Positions 34,161 to 45,719 of a stretch of 64,000 bases of DNA are shown piece after piece. The stretch's first letter is position 1. Each line of letters starts with the position of its first letter. The notes under the pieces are model-generated. The model was not told the origin of the DNA, did not search any database, and saw only the letters and a program-made list of their open reading frames with translations. The position numbers and the translations under genes were made by a program. Location of the stretch: NCBI GenBank assembly GCA_020081605.1, contig JAHREC010000062.1, positions 1,550,001-1,614,000 of the forward strand, in the 5' to 3' direction. This stretch comes from Albifimbria verrucaria. Taxonomy: Eukaryota > Ascomycota > Sordariomycetes > Hypocreales > Stachybotryaceae.

Positions 34161-35221
34161 ATGGATCCTCAGAACTCATCAGCACCCTCTCATGCGCAAC
34201 AAGGTCGACCTGCGCCAGTCTATGATCCCAGTCAAGGCGGGCATTATGGTCAGTACACCTCGTCGTGGTCATCGCGTTATCAACCTAACATGTTCTATAG
34301 GTGCCTGCGCCGCCGTACGCCTCTTTCCTCTCCCTATCCATTCACCGATCTCTTTCCTAATATAGCTGTATAGTTAGCTTCGCAAGGTTTCGCACCAGCG
34401 GAGCTTTACACAGAGCCATGGGCCAACGTGCGTTCACAATCTCGGAATGAGTAAATGACAGATCACTGAAATCGTGTTAGGTCCATCAAGGCTTGACCGG
34501 CCAATACAAAGATATCTTGACGACATACTGGCAGCAGACGATAAACCACCTTGAGAGCGATACGCATGACTACAAAATCCATCAGTTGCCTCTGGCACGC
34601 ATCAAGAAAGTTATGAAAGCTGACCCAGAAGTCAAAATGATCTCAGCTGAGGCGCCAATTCTGTTTGCCAAAGGCTGTGACATATTCATCACCGAGCTAA
34701 CAATGCGTGCATGGATTCACGCCGAAGAGAACAAGCGACGCACGCTGCAGCGCTCGGATATTGCATCTGCCCTTGCTAAATCTGACATGTTCGATTTCCT
34801 GATTGATATAGTTCCTCGTGAAGAGGCCTCATCCCACGCCAAAGGACGTCTGCACAGCCTGCTGCCACCGCGGCTGTTCCGGCACCTGGGCAAGGCCCAA
34901 TGGCCGGCCAGCCCGGAGCCATGGGTCAGCAAGCCAACCACTCATCTTCACACCCTATCGGTCCAGCGGATTACATGGGCGGACATAGCCTAGGCCCTGA
35001 TCAAGATTACCGACAAACCCCAACATGTACCCAACTCAAGTTCCCCAAGGTCCATCAGCTCCTTACGGACAGGCTCAACCACCATCGATGTACGGCGAGA
35101 TGGAGGGCATGTATCCTTACTCCGCAATGCAGCCTCAACAGGTAAGTGAGCAAGGCGCACCCTCATCCTTGCCCACACTCACAACAGACAGGCACCCATG
35201 TCGTCAGAAGAGTTTGAGTAG
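34161..35221 (+). CDS. HAP5: HapE/Hap5 (NF-YC), CCAAT-binding complex subunit (apparent frameshifts)
   Basis: This is a histone-fold subunit that pairs with HapC (NF-YB), then binds HapB, to form the CCAAT-binding transcription factor. It starts MDPQNSSAPSHAQQGRPAPV at 34161. Small exons follow (GFAPAELYTEPWAN, then an intron to VHQGLTGQYKDIL). The histone fold contains ARIKKVMKADPEVKMISAEA, ILFAKGCDIFITELTMRAWI and RTLQRSDIASALAKSDMFDF, ending LIDIVPREE. An apparent one-base loss in the A run near 34,841 shifts the frame; the Gln/Pro-rich tail then continues (GQGPMAGQPGAMGQQ, MYPTQVPQGPSAPYGQAQPP). A final intron leads to APMSSEEFE with the stop at 35219-35221. A second frame change lies near 35,020. 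Identity is secure from the histone fold; exon boundaries at the 5' end are approximate. Confidence 0.9.
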
Positions 35222-35475
35222 ACGTATCACCCGGTGACTGGATTGTGCGGTGAATATACAAAGAGCTGTGGAATGCGCTCGGTTGAGGGAGTGCAGGCTT
35301 TCCTCGGCGTCATTCGCCTGCTTGGTGGAATATCGGGTTTGGCGTAATAGGTGTTTATGTTCTCCAATATAGTTAGTGTGACTCTGTTCTTCATGAGACT
35401 CGAGTATTGAATGATGCATTACCACATGCGGCATGGCTTGTTGCTTCACAAGGTGTATAATGATCTATATCCTTC

Positions 35476-38272
35476 CTACGCCAAGCCCAATCGTGATGAC
35501 AAGTTAGAAAGCGGCGCGCTTCGTCCAGGTGCTGGTGCAACTGGGGTCAACCTAATCGGTTGTCAGTGATCTTTGTGGCAATTATCGACAAGAGAACATA
35601 CTTTTCTAGGAGCATCGGCCCGTTAAGGGCATCTACACGTCCATATTTCTTATTCCGTGTTGAAATATCGAAGAACTCGTCATGGTTATCCGACTGCATC
35701 AGATTTACAGTTTGTTGAAGTTCGTCGAGGTTCTCCCTGAGCATAGCCCCGTTCTCCAAGCTGTCTACGAATTTGGTCAAATATATGACATCTTGCGCCA
35801 GTGCTGAGACACCATTGGCGTTGATATGCTTCACATCAGGGGATAGTGGCAGTGCCTAGCAGGTTTTAGCTCATATATGAGAATGAAACTTAAAACCCCT
35901 ACCAGTATTCTATCAGCTGCATGACTAAGTGCATCGAAGTAGATCAATTCCTTGATCTCTCTGGGCAATCCCAACAAGGTTGAGTTCATAATGTTTGAGA
36001 GGTAGCGTGTCAGAGTCTGCATGTAACTGCTAGGTTCAGACTCCACAGTTGCAGCCAGCCTATGCGGTTGTTAGCACGATTCTACGAGTGGAAAAACATC
36101 CTCTTACCAGTCATATTCCGCAGTGTCCACAAGGTCGTCTATCTTTGAATTGACAAGCTCAAAGATGCGTTTCTCGGCTGTCTTCTTGTTGTTTCGAAAT
36201 TCCTCTGTTGCATTTAGCTTTAAAGGCCCACCAGCTGAGGTAGATGACCGGGCACGGATGAGCAACTGCTCCAGCTCTTGACAAGAAATCTCAAAATGCT
36301 CCAAATTGATGAGTATCTGGACGATCTGGCCAAGATTTTGAGAGCTCAGTCTATCGACTAATGATCGACAAACCTTTTCTGTTAAGAGCTCATCGAGGGA
36401 CTGTATTTTTATTAGTCATGCTGGATCATTATGAAGAAGAAGTCTCTGACCTTTCTTAGTGTCTCATCGATTACGTCAGGGTGTTGGAAGTGGTCGTCGG
36501 AGAAGAAATAAAATTGATTCAGGAAGTTACGAATATCGATGCAGCAGAGCGGGTACATCTGCGAGAATGGAAGCACGCATGGAAACCTATTGAGATATAA
36601 ATATCGGATTGCAATTTGGGAGCAAGGTTGTAACGCACGTCATGTCTTCCACAGGTTTATCATGTGTAAACCAGCTAACATTCATGACCTTTTCGTATTC
36701 ATCTGCCGAATTGATTGCCATAGGCATGTAATCATCCTTCGAAACAATCTAGACCGAAACATCAATACAAATGACCAAGACAGGAGGAGAACGGCATACT
36801 TCTTGAAAATCTTCGCTGAAGCGAATCTTCAATAGTTCGGCGTACTTGTCAAAAGAGCCAGCAGGAAGGTGTCCAAAGTTGAAACAGAATAGCCCCAGCC
36901 CTAGGTGAAAGTGATAAGTAGTCAGTCATCAATTCTTTGAAACTTTAGCAACTCTACGAGTTATGAGTGATACACACCTCCATTGTTTGGATGAAAAGAG
37001 CAATAAATCCCTTGACTCTCAAGAGAATCTCAGCATTATTGACACTGTCTAGAGCTTTGGAGGTTAACTTGATCGCGGCACTACACATTGACTCCCAGAG
37101 TTCCTCAATCTAATGAAGTTAGAATCCTGGGTCTTTATGACTAATACATAGAACTTACATCCGCGGTGGAACGCAGCTGAGGAACTCGGCGTGTGGTCGC
37201 TCTCTCCAGTATTGCAAATCCAGCGATGCCTTCGAGCAGACTGCTCAAAGACGAATCATCCTCAGGTAGAAGACCGACCGAACTCGGGATAAGCAAGTCT
37301 TTTTGCTGACGGCGAGTCGCGGCGTACTCAGTGCGGAAGCGGTCAATATGTCCGAGCGCATCATGGATATGGAGTGCCTCAAACAAGGGCGTAAAATCGA
37401 CCTGCAATTCCTCATTGTCAAGCACATCAAACTCTTCACTTTCATCGCAAACAAGCTCGATGGATGAATTGAGCTTGAACTTCGCCAAAAGGAATCGTTC
37501 TCAACCCTCGTCTTCTGACGAGTTCTTCTCATCTCTGTGTGATAAAGGCAACCTCGCCGAGGAATTGCGACGTTTCGCGAATCCGAAATAGCCAGGTGTT
37601 GAGGTCGGACATAACTGCCTCTGAAATGGCCTTCTGCGTTGTCGGTGTAGACTTCTGGATGGCATCTGCCAAACGATGTTGAGTCGAGTATCGATTCTGC
37701 AAGATGGGGACCAGATACTCATTCTGAAGGTCCTCTAACGACTTCAAGGCAGAGTAATACTTCTTGCGTCGAACTAGATCGTGGACATTGTTCACGGCAT
37801 GGAGTATCTTGAGGGATTCACCAAGAGCATCCGTTGTATCAGCTATGTTTTGACGGATAGCTTTCGTGTTTACTAAGGCGCCCTTCTGCTCAGCCAACCG
37901 CTCCGTGCTGGTCTGTATGGACTGGTTGAGCTTCAGTATTTCGGCGGTAAGGACGACAGTGCTCTCGCGAACATGTTGAAGTCTGTTGATAGAATCTAAG
38001 AATTCCTCGTGCTTGGTAAGACCAATGCGCTCGATGTCGGCCTCGCGATCTTCCGAATACTGCCCAAGACACTGCATCAGAGATGCTGTTCGCCGGGATG
38101 CCGTGGCATCTTTCAGTATAGGGATTAAATGGTCAAGAAAGTCTGAGTCTGATGAGGAGAGGATAATCTAGGACCTGGTCAGCTCGATGCATTTGGGGTG
38201 TCCAGTGGCCCGAGCTACCTGTGGAATCGCAGCGCCATAATCGTCAAACTCGGTGGTTCTTCGGGAGGGCAT
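35476..38272 (-). CDS. SEC15: Sec15, exocyst complex subunit (multi-intron)
   Basis: This is a subunit of the octameric exocyst that tethers secretory vesicles to the plasma membrane and binds the Rab Sec4. It starts MPSRRTTEFDDYGAAIPQ at 38272. After an intron comes LSSSDSDFLDHLIPILKDA, then LVNTKAIRQNIADTTDAL and AISEAVMSDLNTWLFRIRET. Further exons give FKLNSSIELVCDESEEFDVL, EELQVDFTPLFEALHIHDAL and LSSLLEGIAGFAILERAT. The C-terminal part has FEISCQELEQLLIRARSSTS, KKTAEKRIFELVNSKIDDLV and YMQTLTRYLSNIMNSTLLGL. A last exon (LTPVAPAPGRSAPLSNLSSR) ends at 35476-35478. An in-frame ATG upstream at 38446 would add 58 residues, but the family normally starts at MPSRR. One frame change is likely near 37,500-37,530. 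Confidence 0.9.
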
Positions 38273-39681
38273 CCTCGCAAGAGAAAACTGTCTGTCTCTT
38301 TGTGGAGCGCTACGAAATATCGCATGTGTGGAGTTTAGTGATTCGCGGCGCAAGTCGTTGTGATCGTCGCGGTTGGCATTCTGGAGGACAGTGGATGATG
38401 GTAGGTAATGGGCAGGCAAGCTAAGAGTCAGGGACAGTGGGTCCATACTGCCTGTCCCACCATAGCTTCATTCCACTGCCGGTCCCTGGCCCGCCTAGCC
38501 CGCTCGGGTCAAGATTGATACCAACCGAAGAAGACCGATAATTGATCAATATTCAACATAAGCCATCACACCCAAGCTTAGCAATGACATTTCTCAGCTC
38601 GGATCAAAACCCCAACTAATTTGCCGGGGATGCGCCAGCGTTAGCGGGCTCTAAGACAGTAACGTTTTCGTTTATGGTGTAGTGACAATATTCAATGTCC
38701 TTTCCTCCACTCATCAGTGACAGATTTCAGACTACGTCTGCATACCTAGAGTAGCCATAACAAGTCCAGGTCTTGCCATTCTTAGGATGATGTTGTCTCT
38801 TTTTTCTAATTGCTGCCGGTACGTTCCTGAGTTGCTGTTGTAGAACCCCCCATACTCTTGTGAGGATCTTTCCCAGCTCCTCCTACTCGCCGTCAGAATG
38901 CCCTCGCCATAACGTTTCTGCTTGCAATGCGTGCAACTGTCAAGGCTGTAACACACCCCTGAGTGCCTACGGTGTGTCTTGATACTAATACGTTTGAAAC
39001 CAATAGGGGCGGCTCCGCGAAAGGGTAGGGAGTAGGTAGGAGACAGGGCTGTACGGATTCAACATGAAATCCATATCAAGTGATGAGACCTAGTAAAAGT
39101 AAACAGTCCACCTAGCTAGCTGCCTCTAGCTTAAGTGGTATCCGGTACCTAGCCATGCGATGGGTAAAGCAAGTCAGCAGATACATGACTGCTAGATGGC
39201 ATGCCTCACTGCCAAGAAAGAAAAAACCCCTGGGATGGCAATGACAGCTGCTGGAACAGCGTGGCACCTGGCAGCCTCTAATAAGCCTGGTGAATATAAC
39301 ATGTTGCATGCTACCTACACGTAGGTAAGGTACTTACTCTTCCAGTCGGTAGTGCCACCAATTCCCTTATATCACATATGTACCTTAGCACATGCCTGCT
39401 TTCGTTGGCCGTGCCTTCCAGCATACCTTGTTGGTGCCTCTCCTGCCTCCTTCCTCGTTCAAATTCGTTCACTAGAAAACAAGTTGCCTCAGCACCTAAT
39501 GAGGCAGGAACTCGTTACTCCAAATGGGAGAGCATTGGGGACAGGAGGAACAGGAGCAGGTAGAAGTAGGGGATGGTAACGCCGCCCTTCCCATCCTCAA
39601 CTAGCACAGCTCGGCACCTGTATCAGAGCTTCTTGGTGGTCTCTCTCCTCTATTGTTTTTGCACGTACACTTTCAAGATTG
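38273..39681. other. Divergent intergenic region SEC15/Mei2-like
   Basis: This 1.41 kb stretch has no recognised gene. It holds GGTACC/GTAGGTA words near 39,146 and 39,308-39,335. No transposon or RNA gene was recognised. Confidence 0.5.
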
Positions 39682-42357
39682 ATGCGCTCCATCGACTCTG
39701 CCCTTCTCAATTTCTGGAACAATCTCGGTCTTGTCGAGTCTCCACGCACTAAGTTTTCGGTTTATGGTCTCGCAGATGTCCAATATGGCAGAAACGCGAG
39801 ATCTTGGCTTCAGCCCCCATCACCGCGGTCCTCGAGTGGAGGTGTTGATTCTTTCAAAGGAACTCCTGACATGAGACTTACCGCCTACTCTCAGGACGAT
39901 GCATCGTCGAAATCATCGATGCCCAAGGATCTGGGATCCTCAAGTACATCTTCAATCCATCTACCTGCCCACACCTTTGCGGCAGGACCTTATCCGAGAA
40001 AGACCCATTCATGACTTCTCAGTCAAACCTTGTTTCAAGGTTATCCCCGACTGCTTCGATATTTAATCCCTTCGGTAGTGTTGCTGGTGGGGTGCACTCT
40101 AACCCTACCAGTGTTCTTTCGACGATGCTGAGTACTGACCTTGGTTTGTCTCGGTATTTGAGAATCTCATCTTCAAAATCTGTCTCAACGACCGACGTAT
40201 ACACCTGGTTTGCGGTAAGTTCTACACAGCTCATCGACGTTTGTCATGAATCAGTAACATAACGGGCATCGTTCAGGACTCGGAAGCAAAGGGGGCGACA
40301 CGGCGAGGGACCAAATCCGTTTCCAGTCATAATGGATCCGTCTACGTTCAATTCTCCGATATCAGAGACGCCTACTCAGCTCACTCTAGTATTCGACTTA
40401 CAGAGAGCAGCTGGGTAGTGAATTATGTCGCACCAGCTCAAGCCAGGAAGGTTTTTATCATCTCGCCCATCTGCCGTCGCTGACGGAACTGTTAACATGC
40501 TGGCTTACATTCTCTAGGATGACACCGTTCAGATTGATCACGTAGCCACTCAGACTGGTCAAGTTTGGGTCTCGGCGGGCACACTACCAGGATCAGTAGT
40601 CGATACAGTATGGGCTATGGAGGCTGTTCAGATCTTTTGCAGAAGCACGGTCGGCTGTTTGCCTTTGTTAGACGGGCAACTTTTCCCGACGGCTCTTTCC
40701 GTGCTATCGCAGAGTTTTGTGATAATTCGGTCATTCTCCCTCTTCTAAGGAACTACGATACTGCCATCACTATTGAGGTGAGCAGAAGCCTCCTCCATGT
40801 CTTGTAGTAGTACTGACACGATTTCTGTGTCAAGGGCATACACCTGCTCCTTACACCGGGAACTTTGGATTCAGGGCGTATTTTCGACCTATCCCACGCC
40901 TTTAGCGACTTGACAATCTGGAGAGATTATGCAGAACAAGCTTCCCAGCAGCATGGCAGAGCGGCTGCTGTACGGCCTACATTACCTCCCGATACAGGCG
41001 ACCACTCACGACTTCCCATGTATCCGCTGATGTTTAGACCGCCATGGGCGTCAACAATGCCCTTCGCCTTTGATCCTTTGCCTCCTCAAAACTACACGGC
41101 CTCCATGGGTTCCTTGGCTACCACCGCCGCGATGTCTCCACATCTTTCGGTTATCGGCGCGCTCTATCAAACACCTCCATCCCCTCCGCTGACCGCTACA
41201 AACCCTTACAGCCCCTCGAAGGCTTTGACTGCTGTCGGTAGACTTGATGTTCGCAGACAAAACGCAGCTCGAATTAATAGGTCCTCTTACCATAACTCGG
41301 TTGGTCATCACAACCATGTTGACACGAGTCGGATTCGAGAAGGCACTGATGTTCGGACAACAGTATGTAATCCCCTATTCTAACATGCGCCACTGACAAA
41401 CGAAGATTATGCTTCGGAACATTCCCAATAAGGTAGATCAAGCGATGCTCAAACGAATCGTTGATGACTCAAGCTGGGGAAAATACGATTTCATGTACTT
41501 ACGAATAGACTTCGCCAACGATTGCAAGTGAGTCAGAAGAATCCTGAGTCGTCAATATCAGTCATATCTGATTCCTATGTAGCGTCGGTTATGCATTCAT
41601 TAACTTTGTCGATGTGAGTTATCGAAGCTATATAAGTCGCAATTGCTAACAATCGGCAGCCGCTAGACATAATTGATGTTGGTTTCCTTCATGAAGGGGC
41701 ACAGCATCTGAGTGTACTAATTGTGTGGCAGTTTGTCGAAGCACGAGGTAACCAACGATGGTAAGTTGGTTCGCAAAAACTAGCCTTTCACGTCTGACAT
41801 ACGGTAGGAACTGCTTCAAGAGCGACAAGGTCGCTGAGATATCCTACGCTAGTCAGCAGTGCCCTCCCTTCTAAAGACAATCGGCTAACTGGGCTGTAGC
41901 TATCCAAGGCAAAGATTGTTTAGTGCAAAAGTTTCGCAATAGTTCTGTCATGCTCGAATCTCCTCATTACCGGCCCAAGGTAACGTGTCAAACTGGTTTC
42001 CATCACTCAGTAATTTCGGATCCTGACTGGAATAGCTGTTCTTTACCTCCAACGGCCCGATACCAGAGCTTGCCGGTCAGGAGGAGCCATTCCCTGAACC
42101 CGATAACCAATCGAAAATGAAGCGAAGCTGTGAGAATGCTGAGCACGTCGGTGAGTTATGACGGAGGTAGTTCCATTATAATCAGGGTAGCCACTGATTC
42201 TTATGAAGGGCTCTTTACTCCGAATGCAGGGCAGCATTTTCGCGATGAACAGAGGCGAAGACGTTCACAATATGATCGCGGAACACGACTGGCCGCCCTT
42301 GAAGAGTACGATTACGATACTGCTATCCAGCATCTCTACAGTGGTGATGCACAGTAA
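39682..42357 (+). CDS. Mei2-like RNA-binding protein with C-terminal RRM (several introns, apparent frameshifts)
   Basis: This is a Mei2-family RRM protein; in fission yeast Mei2 drives entry into meiosis by binding non-coding RNA. The start MRSIDSALLNFWNNLGLVE is at 39682. The N-terminal half is Ser-rich (SNLVSRLSPTASIFNPFG). Two degenerate RRM-like parts follow: GSVYVQFSDIRDAYSAHSSI with SWVVNYVAPAQAR, and FPDGSFRAIAEFCDN. The diagnostic Mei2 C-terminal RRM is split by small introns: MLRNIPNKVDQAMLKRIVDD, GKYDFMYLRIDFANDCN, VGYAFINFVD, PLDIID, FVEARGNQRWNCFKSDKVAE, SYATIQGKDCLVQKFRNSSV. The tail reads ELAGQEEPFPEPDNQ and ends HLYSGDAQ at 42357. Frame changes near 40,000 and elsewhere look like one-base losses. 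The identity of the C-terminal RRM is strong; the upstream exon map is approximate. Confidence 0.84.
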
Positions 42358-42702
42358 GGAAATATGGCCCTTTGTGGATTGCCGTTTTTGGTTGGGCATG
42401 AAAGCCAAGACACACTTCACAAGGCTACCTGGTGAGCATAAGAGACTAATGGTCTGATTTTCAATGGCTGTTCAGCCGCTTGCTAGCTTCGCTATCTATT
42501 CATTTTGGTATGCTAAGCATACATGCCATGTTCGACATGAAAGGCTAGCTAATGTATAAGAACACATTTGTGTGAGCCTTATTCTTGACGTTCAATACAA
42601 TTTTTAGTCCGCCTCATCAGTGCCTTTTTCTCAGACATTCCTTTAACAAAAGATTTCAAGGACCCTAAACTCAGTCATTTAATTACATTGATGCGAGAGC
42701 TT
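42358..42702. other. Convergent 3' intergenic region
   Basis: This 345-base stretch lies between two stop codons of convergent genes. Nothing was recognised beyond 3' untranslated sequence. Confidence 0.6.
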
Positions 42703-45200
42703 TCATAGAGACTCGCCATGCTCCGGGAGTGCCGGCAGCGGCTTCCGCGTTGAAGACTGGCGCATAGAGTTTGCAATATTGTGGCGTGTTGACTTTACAT
42801 GCGAATCTGTTACCTCGAGGCTTGGAGTAGGAGAAGGCGAGAGAGGTCGAAAAGGGACAATTCTTGACTGCTCAAGGCGTGCGATGTCTCTTCGTGCCCT
42901 AAAAGTATTTTTGCAGCATCCAAGCTTCCATCGCGCATGTCGCCAGATGCCGGATATGTAGAAAGCTGGTCCTCATGTGCATGGGATGACTCTGTGCTCT
43001 GAGTTATCCCAACATGTGCTTGAAACACTCCAGGTCGGTGCAAGGCCGTCGAGGGTGATGTAGGATAGGGAACATGACCAGCACCTTGGTCAAGTACGGG
43101 CGCGAAGTACGGTATAGGAACCCCGCGTGAGAATATAACTAGGAACAGACAGGACAATAACAAGATTGCTTGAACGATAGCCATCCTTTTTGAAACACAA
43201 CCTCATCAGCTAAGAGGTTAAGTCGAGAACCCAGAGCCAAGATATCTCGCTCTGACTGGTCACGATGGCTTTCAAGAGCAATGACAGTCGATTGCCAGAT
43301 TTGGTCATACTGATCTCGGAGATGACGGAGATCAGCGAGAACAGTTTGATTTAACGTCTCCAAAAAGTGAGTGACTTTCGAGAGCTGTTTTGCTCTCCTC
43401 GTTGCAGTGTCTCCTGCAGGTACCGTGACTGATCCTCAACATACTTTAGTGATAAGGTCAGGTTAGTTTCTACTTGTTGTAGACGTTTAGTTACTGCATT
43501 GAAGAACCCTTCCTGGACTGTCGCTGCTCCTGCAGCACTGCCTCCAGTATTTCGAGACTTGCTATTAGCTGCTGCCGTCGCAGTTCTAGTCATTGAGCTG
43601 CTAGAGTCAGGCCCAGTATCGGTGCCAGGGGTGGTGGTTCCATTTATCGCTTCACGTGGTTGATTCACACGGTTGTCAGCTGAAGGAGGCTGTCCTGTCG
43701 AGGTAAATGTTGAAGAGGCTTTGGGAGGTTCCGAAGAAATAGAGACATCAGTTCCAGAAGCCGCAGTGGCCGCGGAATGGTGACCCTTGTTTTCTTTTAT
43801 CGCGTTCATGCCTCTAGAATCTCGGCCTTGGCTATCAATATGCTCCCCGTCGGAGGATGATGCGTGGCTCTGTTGTGGTGGTATAAAAGCCTTACAAGTC
43901 GATTGCGAGGGAAAGAAAATGGGAGGAGACGAACTGGTGAGGTGCGCATTTCCTGCACTATTGAGTATGGTTTCAGGAGCAGGGTGTTCTAACTCTTGCG
44001 TTGCCATGACGAGAGGCAATATGCTTTCATTAGGTTCCTGTGGAAGCTCTTCGAGTAAATGCTGGCCTTCTTCCTCCTGATGAGTTTCTTCCTTCCAAGT
44101 GTCCAGCATTCGTGAACCATGAACACGAAGTAACGACACAGGGCAATAATATTCATTCCCAAAGTGTGTCAGAAAATCAATCCTAATATATTTGGCCCAG
44201 ATTTGAGGGTTTTGCACCAGGAACGGCTGAATGTCGCGGGAGTTTCGAGCTTCGAAAACTCCCAGCTCCCGCCACTTATCTCCCTTAACAGGATATCGAT
44301 CGCTCACGCTGACGCGGAAATGTCGGATCATGCTCGAAAAGAACTCGAAGTTTGCCAAGACAATAGTATCGACCAATATGTCATCGCTGAGCTCCACGAT
44401 CACGTACTTGGATTCCGCGGCACACTCTAACAGCATGTAGGAATCCTTGTTCTCAGCCAATATGGCTTTGGCATTCTTGGAGCCAGGACTTGATTTCAAG
44501 ACTGTTGCACCAGCATCAAATGATGAATACGAAAATCGTTCCTTGCAGGTCTTGCCAGCGTCCTTGCTGCGGTAGCCTTGTGCAGACCCATCTTCATCCT
44601 CTTTCCTCTTCGAGGTGGCATCATCCTCACGGGAAGAGTCTTCTTTTTCACCATCAGCTCCGTGGAGGAAGGTATCAAAGTTTAGGTAGATCTCGTCCTC
44701 CTCTCCTAAGCCAGTATGTCCTGAATCGGGGGAGTTCTTTGGTCGGCTCCTCGCTCATTCGGTTTTCGGCTTCGCAAGTCCTGTGGATCTTGTCCGGTTC
44801 GTCGAAGCATCATCTCCTTCCAATCCTCAAAGGACATGAACGTTGTAGGCAGCGCATCGTTGTTGGCTCCGTCGTATCTGTCGAGCGTCGTGGATTCGGT
44901 CGGGGCAGGGTGTTCAGATTGCGTGTGGCTAGCATTTTGAACAATGGCGTCATTGTCAGTCACTGGATCCTGTCCATCAGACCTGAATCTGGGGTTTGTC
45001 CATGAGCTCGTAAGGCAGGATTGCGGTAAGGCATGGGTGATATAATTAATTGTCCGAGCAGGGCATAATGTTACACTTGGTAGAATGGGAGCGACGCCTG
45101 TAGGGCTTGTATGGCTAGGTCCACCGTCGGCATCAACAACAGCGTTGGTGGAAAGCAAAACGATACTCAGACTTTGAAGCAGTCGCCTCGGGATCTGCAT
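42703..45200 (-). CDS. SLP1: SUN-domain membrane protein, Slp1/Emp65-partner type (apparent frameshifts)
   Basis: This is an ER membrane glycoprotein family with a SUN domain in the middle rather than at the C-terminus; yeast Slp1 works with Emp65 in guarding soluble ER proteins. It starts MQIPRRLLQSLSIVLLSTNA at 45200, a signal peptide. MSFEDWKEMMLRRTGQDPQD follows. The SUN core is SKNAKAILAENKDSYMLLEC, YVIVELSDDILVDTIVLANF, EFFSSMIRHFRVSVSDRYPV and YIRIDFLTHFGNEYYCPVSL. Next is a Ser/Thr-rich linker, a coiled-coil-like stretch (VTKRLQQVETNLTLSLKYVE) and a membrane segment (MAIVQAILLLSCLFLVIFSR). Apparent one-base losses lie near 44,680-44,700, 43,360, 43,187-43,191 and 42,854-42,856. The restored end is about PALPEHGESL at 42,703. 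The start codon is only about 140 bases from the AT-rich block. Confidence 0.85.
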
Positions 45201-45719
45201 GATAAGGTGCGGCACATTGGAGTGTTCTAGCGATGCTATGATACAAACATAGAGATAGGGATATGGTTGGTAGGGATTTGGAAAAGGCAATGATAGCGTA
45301 GACTTGGGCGAGTGACGTGTGAGCAGGGAAGGACGCATTAAGTAAATTAAGTGATTAATATATTAATAAATACTATACTTATATTTTTAAGTTTTATATA
45401 AAAAATATATATATTTATATAAATACTATATGGATAATTACTTAGAAATATATAATAGAAATTATTTAAATAATTTATTTTTATAAATTATAAATTAAAT
45501 ATATTATTTTTTTATAAGAATTATTAATATATAAAAAGAAGATTAGTTTAATAAAGAATTAATTTTTAAAATTAATATAATATATATTATATAGTTTTTA
45601 AAAAAAAAATTTTAAAAAAATTTAAATATAAAAAATATATTTATATATAAAATTATAAAAAAATTTAATTAAAATTAAAATAAAAATATAATTTTAAAAA
45701 ATTAAAAAATAAAATATAG

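Noticed and set aside
38273..38446. Longer Sec15 N-terminus from ATG at 38446
   Set aside because: In-frame and open, but Sec15 of related fungi normally begins at the MPSRR methionine, and the extension has no family-like sequence.
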